Shown here: piece by piece, positions 10,001 to 19,280 of the stretch
Numbering within the stretch: position 1 is the stretch's first letter
Layout: every line of letters begins with the position of its first letter
DNA from: Catonella morbi ATCC 51271
GTDB lineage: Bacteria > Bacillota > Clostridia > Lachnospirales > Lachnospiraceae
DNA: 64,000 nucleotides
NCBI RefSeq assembly: GCF_000160035.2
Contig: NZ_KI535368.1
Span: forward strand, 62,001-126,000
Direction of reading: 5' to 3'
Position numbers and translations under genes: made by a program
The notes under the pieces: generated by a model
The model's input: only the letters and a program-made list of their open reading frames with translations
Told to the model about the DNA's origin: nothing
Database searches by the model: none

Positions 10001-12022
10001 AAGGTAGACAATACTGCACCTGAACTTAGCGATAAGATAGAGTTGACCCCTGTAGCAGGAAAGAATAGGATTAAAAGGTTAAAATTTAAGGTAAAGGATA
10101 CCGGCAGCGGAATTGAGCAGGTTTATCTTAATTCATTAAAATTTGTGGGTGAAGATAATAAGAATAATTCGAACGTTCCTTCTTTGCCTCCGGGAGTGGA
10201 TCTCACCCCTCCTGGTAAAAAGAAGCCTTTAGCTGTAGGCAATGAATCCTTTACCGACAATAAGAATAAGCCTAAGATAAATGGGCTGACTGAGGACGAC
10301 TTAAAGCTTGGCAAGCCTAAATTTGGCAAATATCTGCTCTTAAACTTTGTGGATACAGATACAAAGGATGGTAAGACTCTTCCTAAAATAATAGACGGGA
10401 AACTTACTGTAACAGAGGATATGATTCCTGCTGATTCTACAGAAAGTGCCCAGATATTTGTAAACAGGAACGGAAACCGCAATAAGGAGATTGAAATAGA
10501 CAGCTGTTATCTGGCTGATTCTTCACATATTTACATTACTGTTAAAGATTATCTGAGTAATCAGAGAAGCACAGCAGTAAAAACGGGAGAAAATGAAAAC
10601 TATAATTCCGTAAGCTTTTTGAATTTTTACAATTCAATGAAGGACAGAGGGGTGAAAGCATATGCTGACGGAAACCTTATGTCGGATTATAAGTATGATA
10701 CACTTAAGAAAAAGGTTGACTTAAAGCTTGTTATGCCTGATGATTCTTACCACATAAGTATGCTTTACATAAAAGAAGGTCATTCTGTTAAGTACCTGAT
10801 AAGAGACAGCAGGGTTCAGGCAGGGATGAGAAAGGAATTTAAATATTCTTACGATAAGACTGAGAGGGCTGTAAGCTTTACCATAGATCCTCTAAAGAGC
10901 GGTAAGGAAATAGTAACAGGTTTTGCCAAGGGAGCTATGCCTGAAGATGTGGAAGAGAAGGATATAAAAGTAAATCTTTCTAAGGCAGGGCTTGATAATT
11001 TTAAGGAAATAAAACTTGATAATAAAGACGTCACACTTGGAGCTGACAAGACGATACCGACAAAGAGCGGTTATGTAAAACTTGACCTTAGATTTAAGCC
11101 GGGAGTACAGGCTGTGGTTAAGGGAGTTACTCTTCATAAAAAGAGTGGGGGCAATATAGTTCTTCCTCTTAAAGGGGCTATGGATCTTGACACAGGAGCC
11201 GAGGGTTATAGCTTTAAAAAAGGATTTTCAGTTCAGATACATTATACTTTAACGGAAGATACCGATATTGAAATAGTTTATGAGGGAAGTGAAGCAGACA
11301 GGCTTGGCAGGCCGTTTGGCAATGACCTGTTTGAAGACGGGTATAACGGCAAGAATAATACCAAGACAAAATATCCTGTAGTTTTCCTTGAAAGTCCCGC
11401 ACTTATGGCTGTCATTCCTTCAAATAATGACAGAACTGTAAAAATAGAAGGTTTTATAGGAAATGTTAAGGCTGATGACAAAGTAAAGCAGATAGAAGTA
11501 AAACTTGTTAATAAAAACGGTAAGACCTTGGGAAAAACTATAACCTTGACCGGTGATGAAATTACTGCAAAGCAGATGAAATATGCCTACGGTGGGGCTT
11601 CGCCTTACACAGGACTTGGTTATCATTTTTCGGTTACACTTCCTGTACATGAGTTCTGCGTGAATATAAGAGTTGAGGCTGTGACTGAGAAGGGAGAAAA
11701 GGCAAGCATAGTAAGAAGAGCCTTCTATGATTTGACCGATCCGGTAATAAGTTATGAAGTAGTAGGAAGAGAGCTTGATTCGGAGTCTGTCACAATAAAG
11801 ATACATTCCTCCGATGATTCTTTAAGACTTAAGCTTTATAACGGAGATTCTCTGATTGACATAGTGGATAAAACCAACAAAACCATGGCAGAGGGTGGAG
11901 TCACTCTTGATAAGGAGATAACCATTCCTCTTAAAATAGGACAGAATAAGATAAATATAAGGGCTGTGGATTTGGCGAATTTTAAGGCAGAGAAGGAAAT
12001 AAATATTTACAGAACAAAGTAG
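7058..12022 (+). CDS. Large secreted subtilisin-like (S8) serine protease, C5a-peptidase/lactocepin type
   Basis: A 1654-residue exported protease. An N-terminal signal is followed by a propeptide (about 60-165, KVRVIVQLEKDS) and an S8 catalytic domain with the full triad: Asp193 (VIDSGID), His257 (HGMHVSG) and Ser596 (GTSMASPQ), plus oxyanion Asn357 (AAGNDG). The wide gap between His and Ser holds a PA-like insertion (about 420-545), as in C5a peptidases and lactocepins. An Fn3-like domain and several beta-rich repeats make up the remaining thousand residues. His to Met in the HGxH motif and Gln after SP are known variants. The C-terminus ends without LPXTG or a membrane segment, so attachment is unclear; the lysine-rich partner just upstream may matter. 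Substrate unknown. Confidence 0.9.
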   Translation: MTKKDKKRLLSLIMAVTLCISGINYREDAKAANTALPENNISENKAKTKNEASDLAKEEDKKVRVIVQLEKDSIIDEANERNVDYSALSDGFIEEKKRELKSEQDEVVSKIEKSKIDADTSDIRNYDTVLNGIALSVKAKDIDKLEDIKGVKSVYVSEEFERPLLSSSSEMTGSGYANDSGYKGEGTVVAVIDSGIDYNHKAFRLDNEARAKLSETDVNRLIAEKGLDGRYYTSKIPYGYNYYDFNTNLYDSYGVMHGMHVSGIVGANDNEKDIYGVAPNAQILALKVFSDDLQYPTTFTDIWLKALDDAVSLGADAVNMSLGSSAGFSVEGEKYPETEMFEKARKAGIVVAVAAGNDGTITDGNTYGVKPLEGNYDTALIANPALDEDSFAVASMDNLTKYSRSIGWKDKREGEIREQADVTPGSNAPADKITGKWIEVPAGKEDDPLIKANLKGNFAVMELISDAAEKKAFVARLKKIVALEPSAIVFYNPVSDSERIGGRISLGEDAGNITIVRIKRSTYLKINRANLSSMRFTADIFMEETPYNNPTAGKLSYFSSWGPTPDLRIKPEITAPGGGIYSTAEDNKYQNMSGTSMASPQVAGASAVIKQYIREKDIKVENTADFTKLLLMNTAKPVLYKEDTPYFVRQQGSGALDLKNALNTAVVVKAEGTNDDKADGKLEIKEIGEKKFKAKLTLENFGNEAKTYKVHTKAVYEPISNGYRSETPERVDFNQSFEGREVTVAGQSKETLELDFDYSGADEIKINNFIEGFIELDEVAKAGTSVRDISEDDEDFTPEEADGVAAGKSTLTVPFLGFYGDWESEKAIDAFQVKEVGGEKRDVQFYVNKEAESTSSMFMTSATLRLPVVDNTLYFSPSSTYHRDVAVRLAPLRNMEEIEYSVLDENTGKVLRTIGKSLKVRKLNSLRRNRSFNIMPDSWWDGRIDGKLASEDVNYVYQIKAKLNSKTSGGGNTEQIYKYKLKVDNTAPELSDKIELTPVAGKNRIKRLKFKVKDTGSGIEQVYLNSLKFVGEDNKNNSNVPSLPPGVDLTPPGKKKPLAVGNESFTDNKNKPKINGLTEDDLKLGKPKFGKYLLLNFVDTDTKDGKTLPKIIDGKLTVTEDMIPADSTESAQIFVNRNGNRNKEIEIDSCYLADSSHIYITVKDYLSNQRSTAVKTGENENYNSVSFLNFYNSMKDRGVKAYADGNLMSDYKYDTLKKKVDLKLVMPDDSYHISMLYIKEGHSVKYLIRDSRVQAGMRKEFKYSYDKTERAVSFTIDPLKSGKEIVTGFAKGAMPEDVEEKDIKVNLSKAGLDNFKEIKLDNKDVTLGADKTIPTKSGYVKLDLRFKPGVQAVVKGVTLHKKSGGNIVLPLKGAMDLDTGAEGYSFKKGFSVQIHYTLTEDTDIEIVYEGSEADRLGRPFGNDLFEDGYNGKNNTKTKYPVVFLESPALMAVIPSNNDRTVKIEGFIGNVKADDKVKQIEVKLVNKNGKTLGKTITLTGDEITAKQMKYAYGGASPYTGLGYHFSVTLPVHEFCVNIRVEAVTEKGEKASIVRRAFYDLTDPVISYEVVGRELDSESVTIKIHSSDDSLRLKLYNGDSLIDIVDKTNKTMAEGGVTLDKEITIPLKIGQNKINIRAVDLANFKAEKEINIYRTK

Positions 12023-12078
12023 GCTGTAATTTGAGAACTTTTATTACTATATATAAGTTCTTTATCAATAATGAAAGA

Positions 12079-12118
12079 AAAAGAACGGTGTGTCCAAAAC
12101 GGATATGCCGTTTCTTTG
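12079..12118 (+). terminator. Probable terminator after the subtilase operon
   Basis: AAAGAACGG and CCGTTTCTTT form an imperfect stem around TGTCC...GGATA, ending in a short T-rich tail. The 305 bases from 12023 to 12327 otherwise hold only AT-rich sequence and the left end of the insertion element. Confidence 0.55.
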
Positions 12119-12180
12119 TATGATGTACAAAATATAAGCATTTTTAAAGCTAGCAAATACTTTAGATTATAGTATAATTT

Positions 12181-13734
12181 GATGTGGGTGTCAAAAGTAT
12201 TTCACTCAACGATTTTTAATTGAATTTGGTAAATTTTAGTACTCTGACAACTGAATAAATCTATGTTTAACTGCCTGTTTGTGGTATAATAAGTATATCA
12301 AAAATACTTATTTAATGAGGTGTTACAATGTCATTTGTGTTAAACGGCTGCCAGCAGATTTCCCTTTTTGACTCCCTTGGTTTCCTGTCCGAGCGCAAGC
12401 AGAGAATACTGGATAAATCATGGGCGAAAACATTTTCTAAGCATATATTCACTAAGATAGATGAGATGATATTTGCACCGCTTTACAGTGATAAAAGGAA
12501 TTCACGCCCCAATGCCCCTGTTAATGTTATTGTGGGTGCCCTCATAATAAAAGAGCTTAACGGCCTTAGTGATGACAAATCATTGAGGAATGCGAGTTTG
12601 ATTTCAGATACCAGTATGCACTCCATACCACAAGCTTTAAGAATCAGCCACTCAGTGACCGCACATTCAGCAGGTTCAGGGAGAGGAACGCCGCATACGA
12701 GCTCACCACCGGCAGAGATCTTATCCACGAATGTATCAGTGCTCTGTCTGAAGAGATAAGAAGATACATGGACATTGAACCTACACTAAAAAGGATGGAC
12801 AGCATGATGATAGGTTCAAACATCCGCCAGATGGGACGGGTTGAACTACTGTACACCTGCCTCTCAAACCTTGTGCATGAAGTGTCAAAGGATGGAAACG
12901 ATGCCCTGCTTGACGGACTTAATGATTATAATAATCCGGACAACAGAAACCGCGTAATATATCATGACAGGTCTACAGCACAAAGCGAAAAGCTGCAAAA
13001 GATAATAGATGATGCTGTTTCATTCCTCCCAAAATGCAAAGAAGGGTATGAACACACCGATGACTATCAGCTGCTTTTGAGGGCAATAAATGAGCAGACA
13101 AAAACATTATCCTTTTAATAACAGACCTTCTTGACCGCAAACCTAAAGAGATTCTCGGAAAGTTCAAACTTGATGAAACAGGATTTGCTATAAACAGCTG
13201 TCCTGCGGGGAATAGTCCTAAAAGCGGTTCTTACATTAAACAGACAGATTCAATAAGGGTTTCTTTCCACCGGAATCAATGTGAGGGCTGCCCATACAGA
13301 GAGCAGTGCAGTCCGGAGCTGAAGAAGCGGACGGCCTGTATGCTTATTCCGTTAAAATCAAGAAGACGTGTTCTTCAGTCGGCTGATATGTCTGATGAAG
13401 ATAAAAGAATGTTTATTACCCGTATAAGGAATGGCATTGAAACTGTTCCATCAGTCATCAGAAACAAATATCTGGTGGATAAGATGCCTGTAAGAGGAAA
13501 GCTAAAGACAAAGCTGTTCTTTGGCTTTAAAATTGTTGCCCTAAATATCAGTAAACTGATACGTTTTATAAGAGGGGAGCTAAAATGTAGAACCTTTAGT
13601 ACTACTTAAGGGATAAAAACCCTTAAATTTCTGAGCTTAATTCCAAAACATAGCTTTATTCAGTTGCCAAAGAACAAATGAACCTTTATGAACAGTCAAA
13701 AATCATTTTAAAATTGACTTTTGACACCCACATC
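12181..13734 (+). mobile_element. Decayed IS1182-like insertion sequence
   Basis: The element is bounded by 18-bp perfect inverted repeats, GATGTGGGTGTCAAAAGT at 12181-12198 and its complement at 13717-13734, and carries a broken transposase. No clear target duplication is visible. Related 20-bp ends occur alone at 16973, 29841 and 43006 and with a partner at 42822, so this family has been active here. The right end places TTGACT 19 bases from a TATAAT at 13739, which may help drive the next gene. Confidence 0.8.
12328..13609 (+). pseudogene. IS1182-family transposase, frameshifted and internally deleted
   Basis: Three reading frames together rebuild an IS1182-type transposase. Frame one (12328 to about 12632) gives the N-terminal domain (NGCQQISLFDSLGFL, RPNAPVNVIVGALIIKE). 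A shift near 12632 leads to frame three (NQPLSDRTFSRFRERN) up to a stop at 13118. A second shift then gives the C-terminal part with the CEGCPYREQC zinc-like motif and the tail KTKLFFGFKIVALNI. The joined length of about 427 codons is a little short for the family, and sequence around the catalytic middle appears lost. It should be inactive. Confidence 0.85.
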
Positions 13735-13784
13735 ATGGTATAATAAAATAAATCAATTCAAAAAAGAAAGAGCGGAGGTAAAAC

Positions 13785-14987
13785 ATGAAAGAAAGCGAAG
13801 TTATCCTAAAGCGGCAGTCAACTAGATTATTTTTTAAAAATGGTGATACAGATTTTTTCTTTAATTGGTTACTAGGAATTGGCGAAGTGTTTGGTTTTTC
13901 ACATGGGGAGCTTTATTACCTCGCACAACGGCTAGGGAAATCTCCAAAACCAAGTACTTGGAAAAAGGTATTTCTATCTCATGCAGACTACCTTGCACAA
14001 AAGCTAAGTAATCCAGATTTAAGCAAACAAAGTAAAGCCCAATATTACCTAGCACAAACCTATTCTATTCGTTCGGCTATCCAATTTATTAATCCCTTTT
14101 CCGAGGAGTATCTTCCCACTGTTCAACGGATGGAAGAATCTTTTAAGAAAGCAACTTATTCATTAAAAGCACCTATTGAGGAGTTAACTATTCACTATCA
14201 AGAATCCTACTTACCCGGTTATTACCTCCATAGTGGTGATGATTGTCCAACACTAATTATGATTGGTGGTGGGGATACGTATCGGGAAGATCTGTTTTAT
14301 TTTGCAGGATACCCTGGATGGAAACGAGGCTATAATGTTTTAATGATTGATCTCCCAGGTCAAGGCTCTAATCCAAGTAGAGAACTCACTTTTGGTGTGA
14401 ATGCTGCTACTCCAATTTCACTATGTATTGATTGGTTAGAAAACAAGAATCCTAAATTGAATCATTTAGCTATTTATGGTGTTAGCGGAGGTGGCTATTT
14501 CACTGCACAAGCTGTTGAACAGGATACAAGAATTCAGGCATGGATTGCTAGCACCCCAATTTATGATGTTGCCGAACTATTTAAAAAAGAGTTTGGATCC
14601 AGTTTAAAAACTCCTAGTTGGTTAATGAATGCTATTTTAAAACTGGTTGGAAATTTAAATGAGTTTGCCGATTTAAATCTTCAAAAATATGCGTGGCAAT
14701 TTGGAACTACTGATTTTAAAAAAGCTATTGATGAGGTTTTTAAGGGGGCAAAGGTTGTAAATTATCACAAAGTTCAGTGTCCCTGTTTATTTATCATGGG
14801 AGAAGGAGAGGGTGCAGAATTACAACGTCAAGCAAAGGTAGTTTACGAAGCCGTTAAATCCAAAAATTCCCATACTAGACTTCAGATATTTGAAGCTGAA
14901 AGTGGAGCGGATGCCCATTGCCAAGTCAACAATTTGAGACTTGTCCATAATGTAGTTTTTGACTGGTTAAACACTATATTTGAATAA
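13785..14987 (+). CDS. Alpha/beta hydrolase of the FrsA/DUF1100-like type
   Basis: A 400-residue alpha/beta hydrolase. The nucleophile elbow is GVSGGG with Ser234, a probable catalytic His378 lies in ADAHCQ, and an acidic residue after the FIMGEGEG strand may complete the triad. A helical cap of about 130 residues precedes the core, as in FrsA/dihydropseudooxynicotine-hydrolase relatives. The start has GCGGAGG upstream. Codon use differs from neighbours: more TTA and ATT, unlike the CTT/ATA-rich residents. It is wedged between IS1182 and IS982 remnants, so recent acquisition, perhaps from a bacillus or enterococcus, is inferred. Substrate unknown. Confidence 0.8.
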   Translation: MKESEVILKRQSTRLFFKNGDTDFFFNWLLGIGEVFGFSHGELYYLAQRLGKSPKPSTWKKVFLSHADYLAQKLSNPDLSKQSKAQYYLAQTYSIRSAIQFINPFSEEYLPTVQRMEESFKKATYSLKAPIEELTIHYQESYLPGYYLHSGDDCPTLIMIGGGDTYREDLFYFAGYPGWKRGYNVLMIDLPGQGSNPSRELTFGVNAATPISLCIDWLENKNPKLNHLAIYGVSGGGYFTAQAVEQDTRIQAWIASTPIYDVAELFKKEFGSSLKTPSWLMNAILKLVGNLNEFADLNLQKYAWQFGTTDFKKAIDEVFKGAKVVNYHKVQCPCLFIMGEGEGAELQRQAKVVYEAVKSKNSHTRLQIFEAESGADAHCQVNNLRLVHNVVFDWLNTIFE

Positions 14988-15125
14988 AGTAATAAAGTAA
15001 ATATACTCGTGGTGCCAGTTAATCTCAAAATACAATAAAGAGCCCCAAAGGACTATACTGTAAGTGCCTAAACAAACAGGAGGTTAGTCCAAATCATTAG
15101 ACAAGCAATGAATACTCGAATTTCT

Positions 15126-15335
15126 CTAGATACCATTGTTATCATAGACAATTTTCCCTTACCACTTTGTTAACCTATCCGTAATTATAGAGCTTGGATT
15201 TTTGATGGATGGGCAAACATTGGTTATAATGTTTCCAAATGCTTATGGTTCTATGGTGTCAAAGTACATATGCTGGTCACTTTGTCAGGCTATATTCTGA
15301 ACTATGTTGTGACACCTGCCTCATAATTTGTCTAA
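15126..15335 (+). pseudogene. IS982-family transposase remnant
   Basis: One continuous frame, interrupted by two stop codons, reads IDNFPLPLC, then PIRNYRAWIFDGWANIGYN, then WFYGVKVHMLV and SGYILNYVVTPAS. This is the conserved catalytic core of IS982 transposases; the N- and C-terminal parts are gone. It occupies the middle of the 480-base gap between the hydrolase and fucosidase genes; the rest of that gap shows no gene. Confidence 0.8.
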
Positions 15336-15478
15336 ACTAAAAAAATTGATGAAGTAGATGAAAACTGTTTAGAAAAATTGATTCAAGTGTCAGTGAGTGC
15401 ACAGTGCTACAGAAATACTTTGTAAAAGGAATAATGGTGGGTGCGGTTAAGGGCTGATGGAATAGAATGGAGAGAAGA

Positions 15479-16915
15479 ATGAGCTACGAATATGAAGAGC
15501 TTGATAAAAGACTGGTAAGCATAGTGCCGTCTAAGAGACAGGTGGAGTATCAGGAAAGAGAATTTTACGGATTTATTCATTTCACAGTCAATACTTATAC
15601 TAATCGTGAGTGGGGACTTGGTGATGAGTCGCCTGAGATTTTTAATCCTTATAACTTAGATGCGGAAAGCTGGGGGAAGACTGCGGTATGTGCGGGTATG
15701 AGAGGACTCATCCTTACCTGCAAACACCATGACGGTTTCTGCCTCTGGCCTTCTAAGTATACAGAGCACAGTATCAAAAATTCTCCTTATAAAGACGGTA
15801 AAGGAGACATAGTGAAAGAATTATCAGAGGCCTGCAAAAAGCATGGGCTTAAATTCGGAGTTTATCTTTCACCTTGGGACAGAAACAGTGCTGTTTATGG
15901 TTCAGGTAAGGAATATGATGATTATTATATAAATCAGATGACAGAGCTTTTGACAAACTACGGGGATATTTACACCTTCTGGATGGATGGAGCCTGTGGA
16001 GAAGGTCCTAATGGAAAGAAACAGGTGTATGACTGGGAGAGGTATTATGCCAAGGTAAGGGAATTACAGCCTGAAGCGGTGCTTTCTATAAGCGGACCGG
16101 ATGTACGCTGGTGCGGTAATGAAGCCGGAATAGTCAGAAAAAGTGAATGGAGTGTAGTCTCAAAGGCTATGACTTCGCCTGCATTAACTGCTGAATTAAG
16201 CCAGCAGGAAGACAGTGAAGAATTTAGAAAAAGAGCTATAGATCCTACCAAGGAGGAGCTTGGAAGCAGGGAAGTTTTAAAAGACGAACCTGAACTTGCC
16301 TGGTTCCCTGCTGAAACAGACCTTTCCATACGTCCGGGCTGGTTCTATCACCCTGAAGAAGATGATAAGGTAAGGAGCCTTGAAAATCTAAAGGATATTT
16401 ATTTAAAATCGGTAGGCGGCAATACAGCTTTACTGCTTAATATATGTCCGATGAAAGACGGATGTCTGCATGAAAATGATGTTAAAAGGCTTGCTGAATT
16501 AGGTGACTTTATCAGAGAAAGTTTCAAAGAGAATCTGGCTGATAAGGCCGATATTACCTCTCTGCCTGAAAAAGGAGACAGAGGAGAGGATATAACCGGT
16601 ATAAGAACTGACAGCTATGAAACTTACTTTAAGCCTGAGGACGGGCATAGGGAACTGAGTATAAATTTTACATGGAAAGAAGGAGTGAAGGCAGCCTATC
16701 TTGTATTAAAGGAGAATATCTTATTAAGCCAAAGAGTAGAAAAATTCAAGGTTTATGAGGATGTGAAAGGAGAAGGTCTGGTAGAGGTATATGACGGAAC
16801 TGTAATAGGCTATAAGAGGATAGTTAAACTTAGCGGAAAGGAAATAACAGGTTTAAAGATAGATATAACAGATGCAAGAGTAGCACCTGCTATTTCATTT
16901 GTAGGAGTCTATTAG
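15479..16915 (+). CDS. GH29 alpha-L-fucosidase
   Basis: A 478-residue glycoside hydrolase that would release L-fucose from glycans. The N-terminal barrel has the family hallmarks FYGFIHFTVNTYTNREWG, TCKHHDGFCLW and YLSPWDRN, and the nucleophile Asp170 in FWMDGACGEG. The last 90 residues resemble a small beta-sandwich. I place the start at 15479 because GGAGAG sits five bases upstream; an in-frame ATG at 15467 lacks a good site. There is no signal peptide, so it acts in the cytoplasm on imported oligosaccharides. An ECF transporter follows downstream behind a terminator. Confidence 0.88.
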   Translation: MSYEYEELDKRLVSIVPSKRQVEYQEREFYGFIHFTVNTYTNREWGLGDESPEIFNPYNLDAESWGKTAVCAGMRGLILTCKHHDGFCLWPSKYTEHSIKNSPYKDGKGDIVKELSEACKKHGLKFGVYLSPWDRNSAVYGSGKEYDDYYINQMTELLTNYGDIYTFWMDGACGEGPNGKKQVYDWERYYAKVRELQPEAVLSISGPDVRWCGNEAGIVRKSEWSVVSKAMTSPALTAELSQQEDSEEFRKRAIDPTKEELGSREVLKDEPELAWFPAETDLSIRPGWFYHPEEDDKVRSLENLKDIYLKSVGGNTALLLNICPMKDGCLHENDVKRLAELGDFIRESFKENLADKADITSLPEKGDRGEDITGIRTDSYETYFKPEDGHRELSINFTWKEGVKAAYLVLKENILLSQRVEKFKVYEDVKGEGLVEVYDGTVIGYKRIVKLSGKEITGLKIDITDARVAPAISFVGVY

Positions 16916-16972
16916 AATGTAAATCCAAGATTATTTACCACATATGTCATAATCTGTTCATTGTTATTATAT

Positions 16973-16992
16973 GATACAAGTGTCAAAAGTAT
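16973..16992 (+). repeat. Solo IS/MITE end, copy 1
   Basis: GATACAAGTGTCAAAAGTAT is identical to the sequence at 29841-29860 and, inverted, at 43006-43025. It matches the IS1182-like terminal repeat at 12181 except in bases 4-8. It is a footprint of that element family. Confidence 0.6.
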
Positions 16993-17072
16993 TGGATGCC
17001 CGCATCCTTATATAGCCCAAATAGGTATTCTAGGTTTGTAATAATTCAACATAATTTGTATTATACTGTAAC

Positions 17073-17108
17073 AAAGCGAGGAATTTTCTGAAATATTCCT
17101 CGCTTTTT
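17073..17108 (+). terminator. Terminator before the ECF transporter operon
   Basis: A 12-bp stem AAAGCGAGGAAT (17073-17084) pairs with its complement at 17095-17106 and merges into a T-run. Confidence 0.8.
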
Positions 17109-17187
17109 GCTTGACTAAATGTAGATAAGAGAGTAAACTGATTGAGTTAGTGACAACTAATCAAATTTATATCTTTAGGGGAAGTTT

Positions 17188-17868
17188 ATGAAGATAAAAG
17201 CTATAAAAATAAATCCGTTTCTGGTTTTATTTTTCAATATTTTGATACCGACCCTGTTTATGTTTATGCCGGCATATCCGCTTAATTATGTACTTATGGT
17301 ATTTGCATCACTGGTACTCCTTCTAAGCGGAAAGATTAAAAGAGCATTGATTTTTATCGTAATATATGGTTTGTTCTTCGGTGCATCTACATTCTTTATG
17401 AATGTATTTCAAGTAGGGGGTATTGTCATTTTCTTAAGTATAATGATGCAGTTTCTGCCCTGCCTTATGATGGCGACAATTCTTTTTAAGGATTATACTA
17501 CTGCGGAGCTTTTATCTACCCTGGAAAAGCTTCCGCTTCCAAGAAACCTTGTGGTAGCAGTTATAATCACTCTGCGTTATGTACCTACATTTAAGAGGGA
17601 GTTCGGTTATATAAAGGAGTCTATGCGGCTTAGAGGAATAGCATTTACCTGGAAAAAGCCTATAGAAAGTTTCAGATATTTCATAGTTCCACAGTTATTC
17701 AGGTGTACTGCCCTGGCGGAAGAAGTAACCTCAGCCGGACTTGTAAAGGGAATAGATGCAAATATTAAAAGAACTTCTTATTATGAGCAGAAATTTAGAA
17801 AAAGTGATACATTTTTAGCTTTATTATTGATAATTGGGATTATGTGGGCAGGATTATGGAAGATATGA
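17188..17868 (+). CDS. ecfT: ECF transporter transmembrane protein EcfT
   Basis: A 226-residue membrane protein with about five or six hydrophobic segments. The conserved coupling region MRLRGIAF (the family's A-R-G type motif) follows LRYVPTFKREF at residues about 130-152 and contacts the ATPases. It would form the energy-coupling core with the fused ATPase encoded next, whose start overlaps this stop as ATGA. GGGG upstream of the ATG is the ribosome site. Confidence 0.88.
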   Translation: MKIKAIKINPFLVLFFNILIPTLFMFMPAYPLNYVLMVFASLVLLLSGKIKRALIFIVIYGLFFGASTFFMNVFQVGGIVIFLSIMMQFLPCLMMATILFKDYTTAELLSTLEKLPLPRNLVVAVIITLRYVPTFKREFGYIKESMRLRGIAFTWKKPIESFRYFIVPQLFRCTALAEEVTSAGLVKGIDANIKRTSYYEQKFRKSDTFLALLLIIGIMWAGLWKI

Positions 17869-19280
17869 TAAGGGCTGAAAAGCTGACGTTTAATTATGAA
17901 CAGTCCGATGATGGGATAAAGGATATAGATTTTTCCGTTAAAGACAGTGAGGTTATCTTACTTGCGGGAGACAGCGGCAGTGGCAAGTCTACTCTTTTAA
18001 AATGTCTTAACGGACTTATACCTGAAACCGTAGAAGGCAGTCTTGAGGGAAATCTTTATTTTGAAGATAAAAAATATTCTGAGCTTAGGATGTTTGAGCT
18101 TAATGAAAAAATAGGCTCGGTGTTTCAAAATCCGAGAAGCCAGTTTTTTACTACTAATTCTACTGCAGAACTGGTATTTCCTATGGAGAACTATGGCTAT
18201 ACGAAAAAATTGATGGATGAAAGGCTTGAGGCTTTGACTGAGAAATTCGGGCTTAATTCTCTGTTGAACAGAAATATTTTTGAAATATCAAGCGGAGAAA
18301 GACAGCTTCTGGCCCTTGCATCCGCTATGGCACTTAACCAAAAGGTCGTAATTTTTGATGAGCCGTCTGCAAACCTTGATTACGGCAATGCTATGAAGCT
18401 TGGTAAAATAATATCAGGGATGAAAAAATCGGGTATTACGGTAATTGTGGCAGATCACAGATTTTATTATTTGAAAGGGCTTATAGACAGGGTATTTCTT
18501 ATAGAAGACGGAAGACTGAGCCAATTTGACAGCGAGGAAGAGTTTAAGAAAAGTAAGTATGATACAAGAAGCTTTGACCTCTTTGCTTTAGACCTGCCTG
18601 TACCTGAAAAAAGTATAAATACAGAAGAGATTGCAGGCCTAAAAAATGTAAGTTATAAAAACATTTTAACGGATATAAGTCTTGAACTGAAAAAAGGCGA
18701 AGTAAGTGTGCTGGTGGGAAATAACGGAGTGGGTAAGACAACATTGGCAAAGCTTTTATGTAAGACTGTAAAGCCTGACAATGGTGAGGTTAGTGTTGAT
18801 GAGCTTCCGTTTTATATAATGCAGGATCCTGATTTTCAGCTATTCGGAACCTCTGTATACAATGAGCTTGCTCTTGTAAATGACAATGAAGAGGCTATAG
18901 CTGAAACACTCAAATACTTAGGTTTGTATGATTATAAGGATAAACATCCTTTTGATTTAAGCGGAGGACAGAAACAAAGGCTTCAGATAGGAATGGCCAT
19001 GCTTTGTGATAAGCCGCTTATAATCTTTGATGAGCCTACCAGCGGGCTTGATATAGTTTCTATGAAGAAGGTGGCTAAGGAAACAGTAAGGCTGAAAGAA
19101 AATGCTGCGGTGTTGGTCATTTCCCATGATTATGAATTTATAAGAAATGTGGCTAACAGAATAATATATCTTAAAAACGGTAAGGTACATGAGGATTTTG
19201 AACTTACGGACAACGCCTTGTGTAAATTAAATAATATTTTTAACAATATGGAGGAAGAAAAAGATGAAGAACGGTTTTAA
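17865..19280 (+). CDS. ECF transporter ATPase, two fused nucleotide-binding domains
   Basis: A 471-residue protein with two ABC ATPase domains in tandem, equivalent to EcfA plus EcfA'. Domain 1 has Walker A GDSGSGKST (Lys41), Q-loop VFQNPRSQ, signature SSGERQ, Walker B VVIFDEP and a switch His in VADHR. Domain 2 has GNNGVGKTT (Lys291), Q-loop MQDPDFQ, signature LSGGQKQR, LIIFDEP and VISHD. Both sites look intact. The start at 17865 is preferred because it overlaps the ecfT stop as ATGA; GTG 17844 or ATG 17856 are possible. The S-component gene overlaps its 3' end by 17 bases. Confidence 0.88.
   Translation: MIRAEKLTFNYEQSDDGIKDIDFSVKDSEVILLAGDSGSGKSTLLKCLNGLIPETVEGSLEGNLYFEDKKYSELRMFELNEKIGSVFQNPRSQFFTTNSTAELVFPMENYGYTKKLMDERLEALTEKFGLNSLLNRNIFEISSGERQLLALASAMALNQKVVIFDEPSANLDYGNAMKLGKIISGMKKSGITVIVADHRFYYLKGLIDRVFLIEDGRLSQFDSEEEFKKSKYDTRSFDLFALDLPVPEKSINTEEIAGLKNVSYKNILTDISLELKKGEVSVLVGNNGVGKTTLAKLLCKTVKPDNGEVSVDELPFYIMQDPDFQLFGTSVYNELALVNDNEEAIAETLKYLGLYDYKDKHPFDLSGGQKQRLQIGMAMLCDKPLIIFDEPTSGLDIVSMKKVAKETVRLKENAAVLVISHDYEFIRNVANRIIYLKNGKVHEDFELTDNALCKLNNIFNNMEEEKDEERF

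Noticed and set aside
11900-12022. LPXTG or membrane anchor at the end of the subtilase
   Set aside because: The C-terminus ends in a charged beta-type segment with no sorting motif or hydrophobic stretch.
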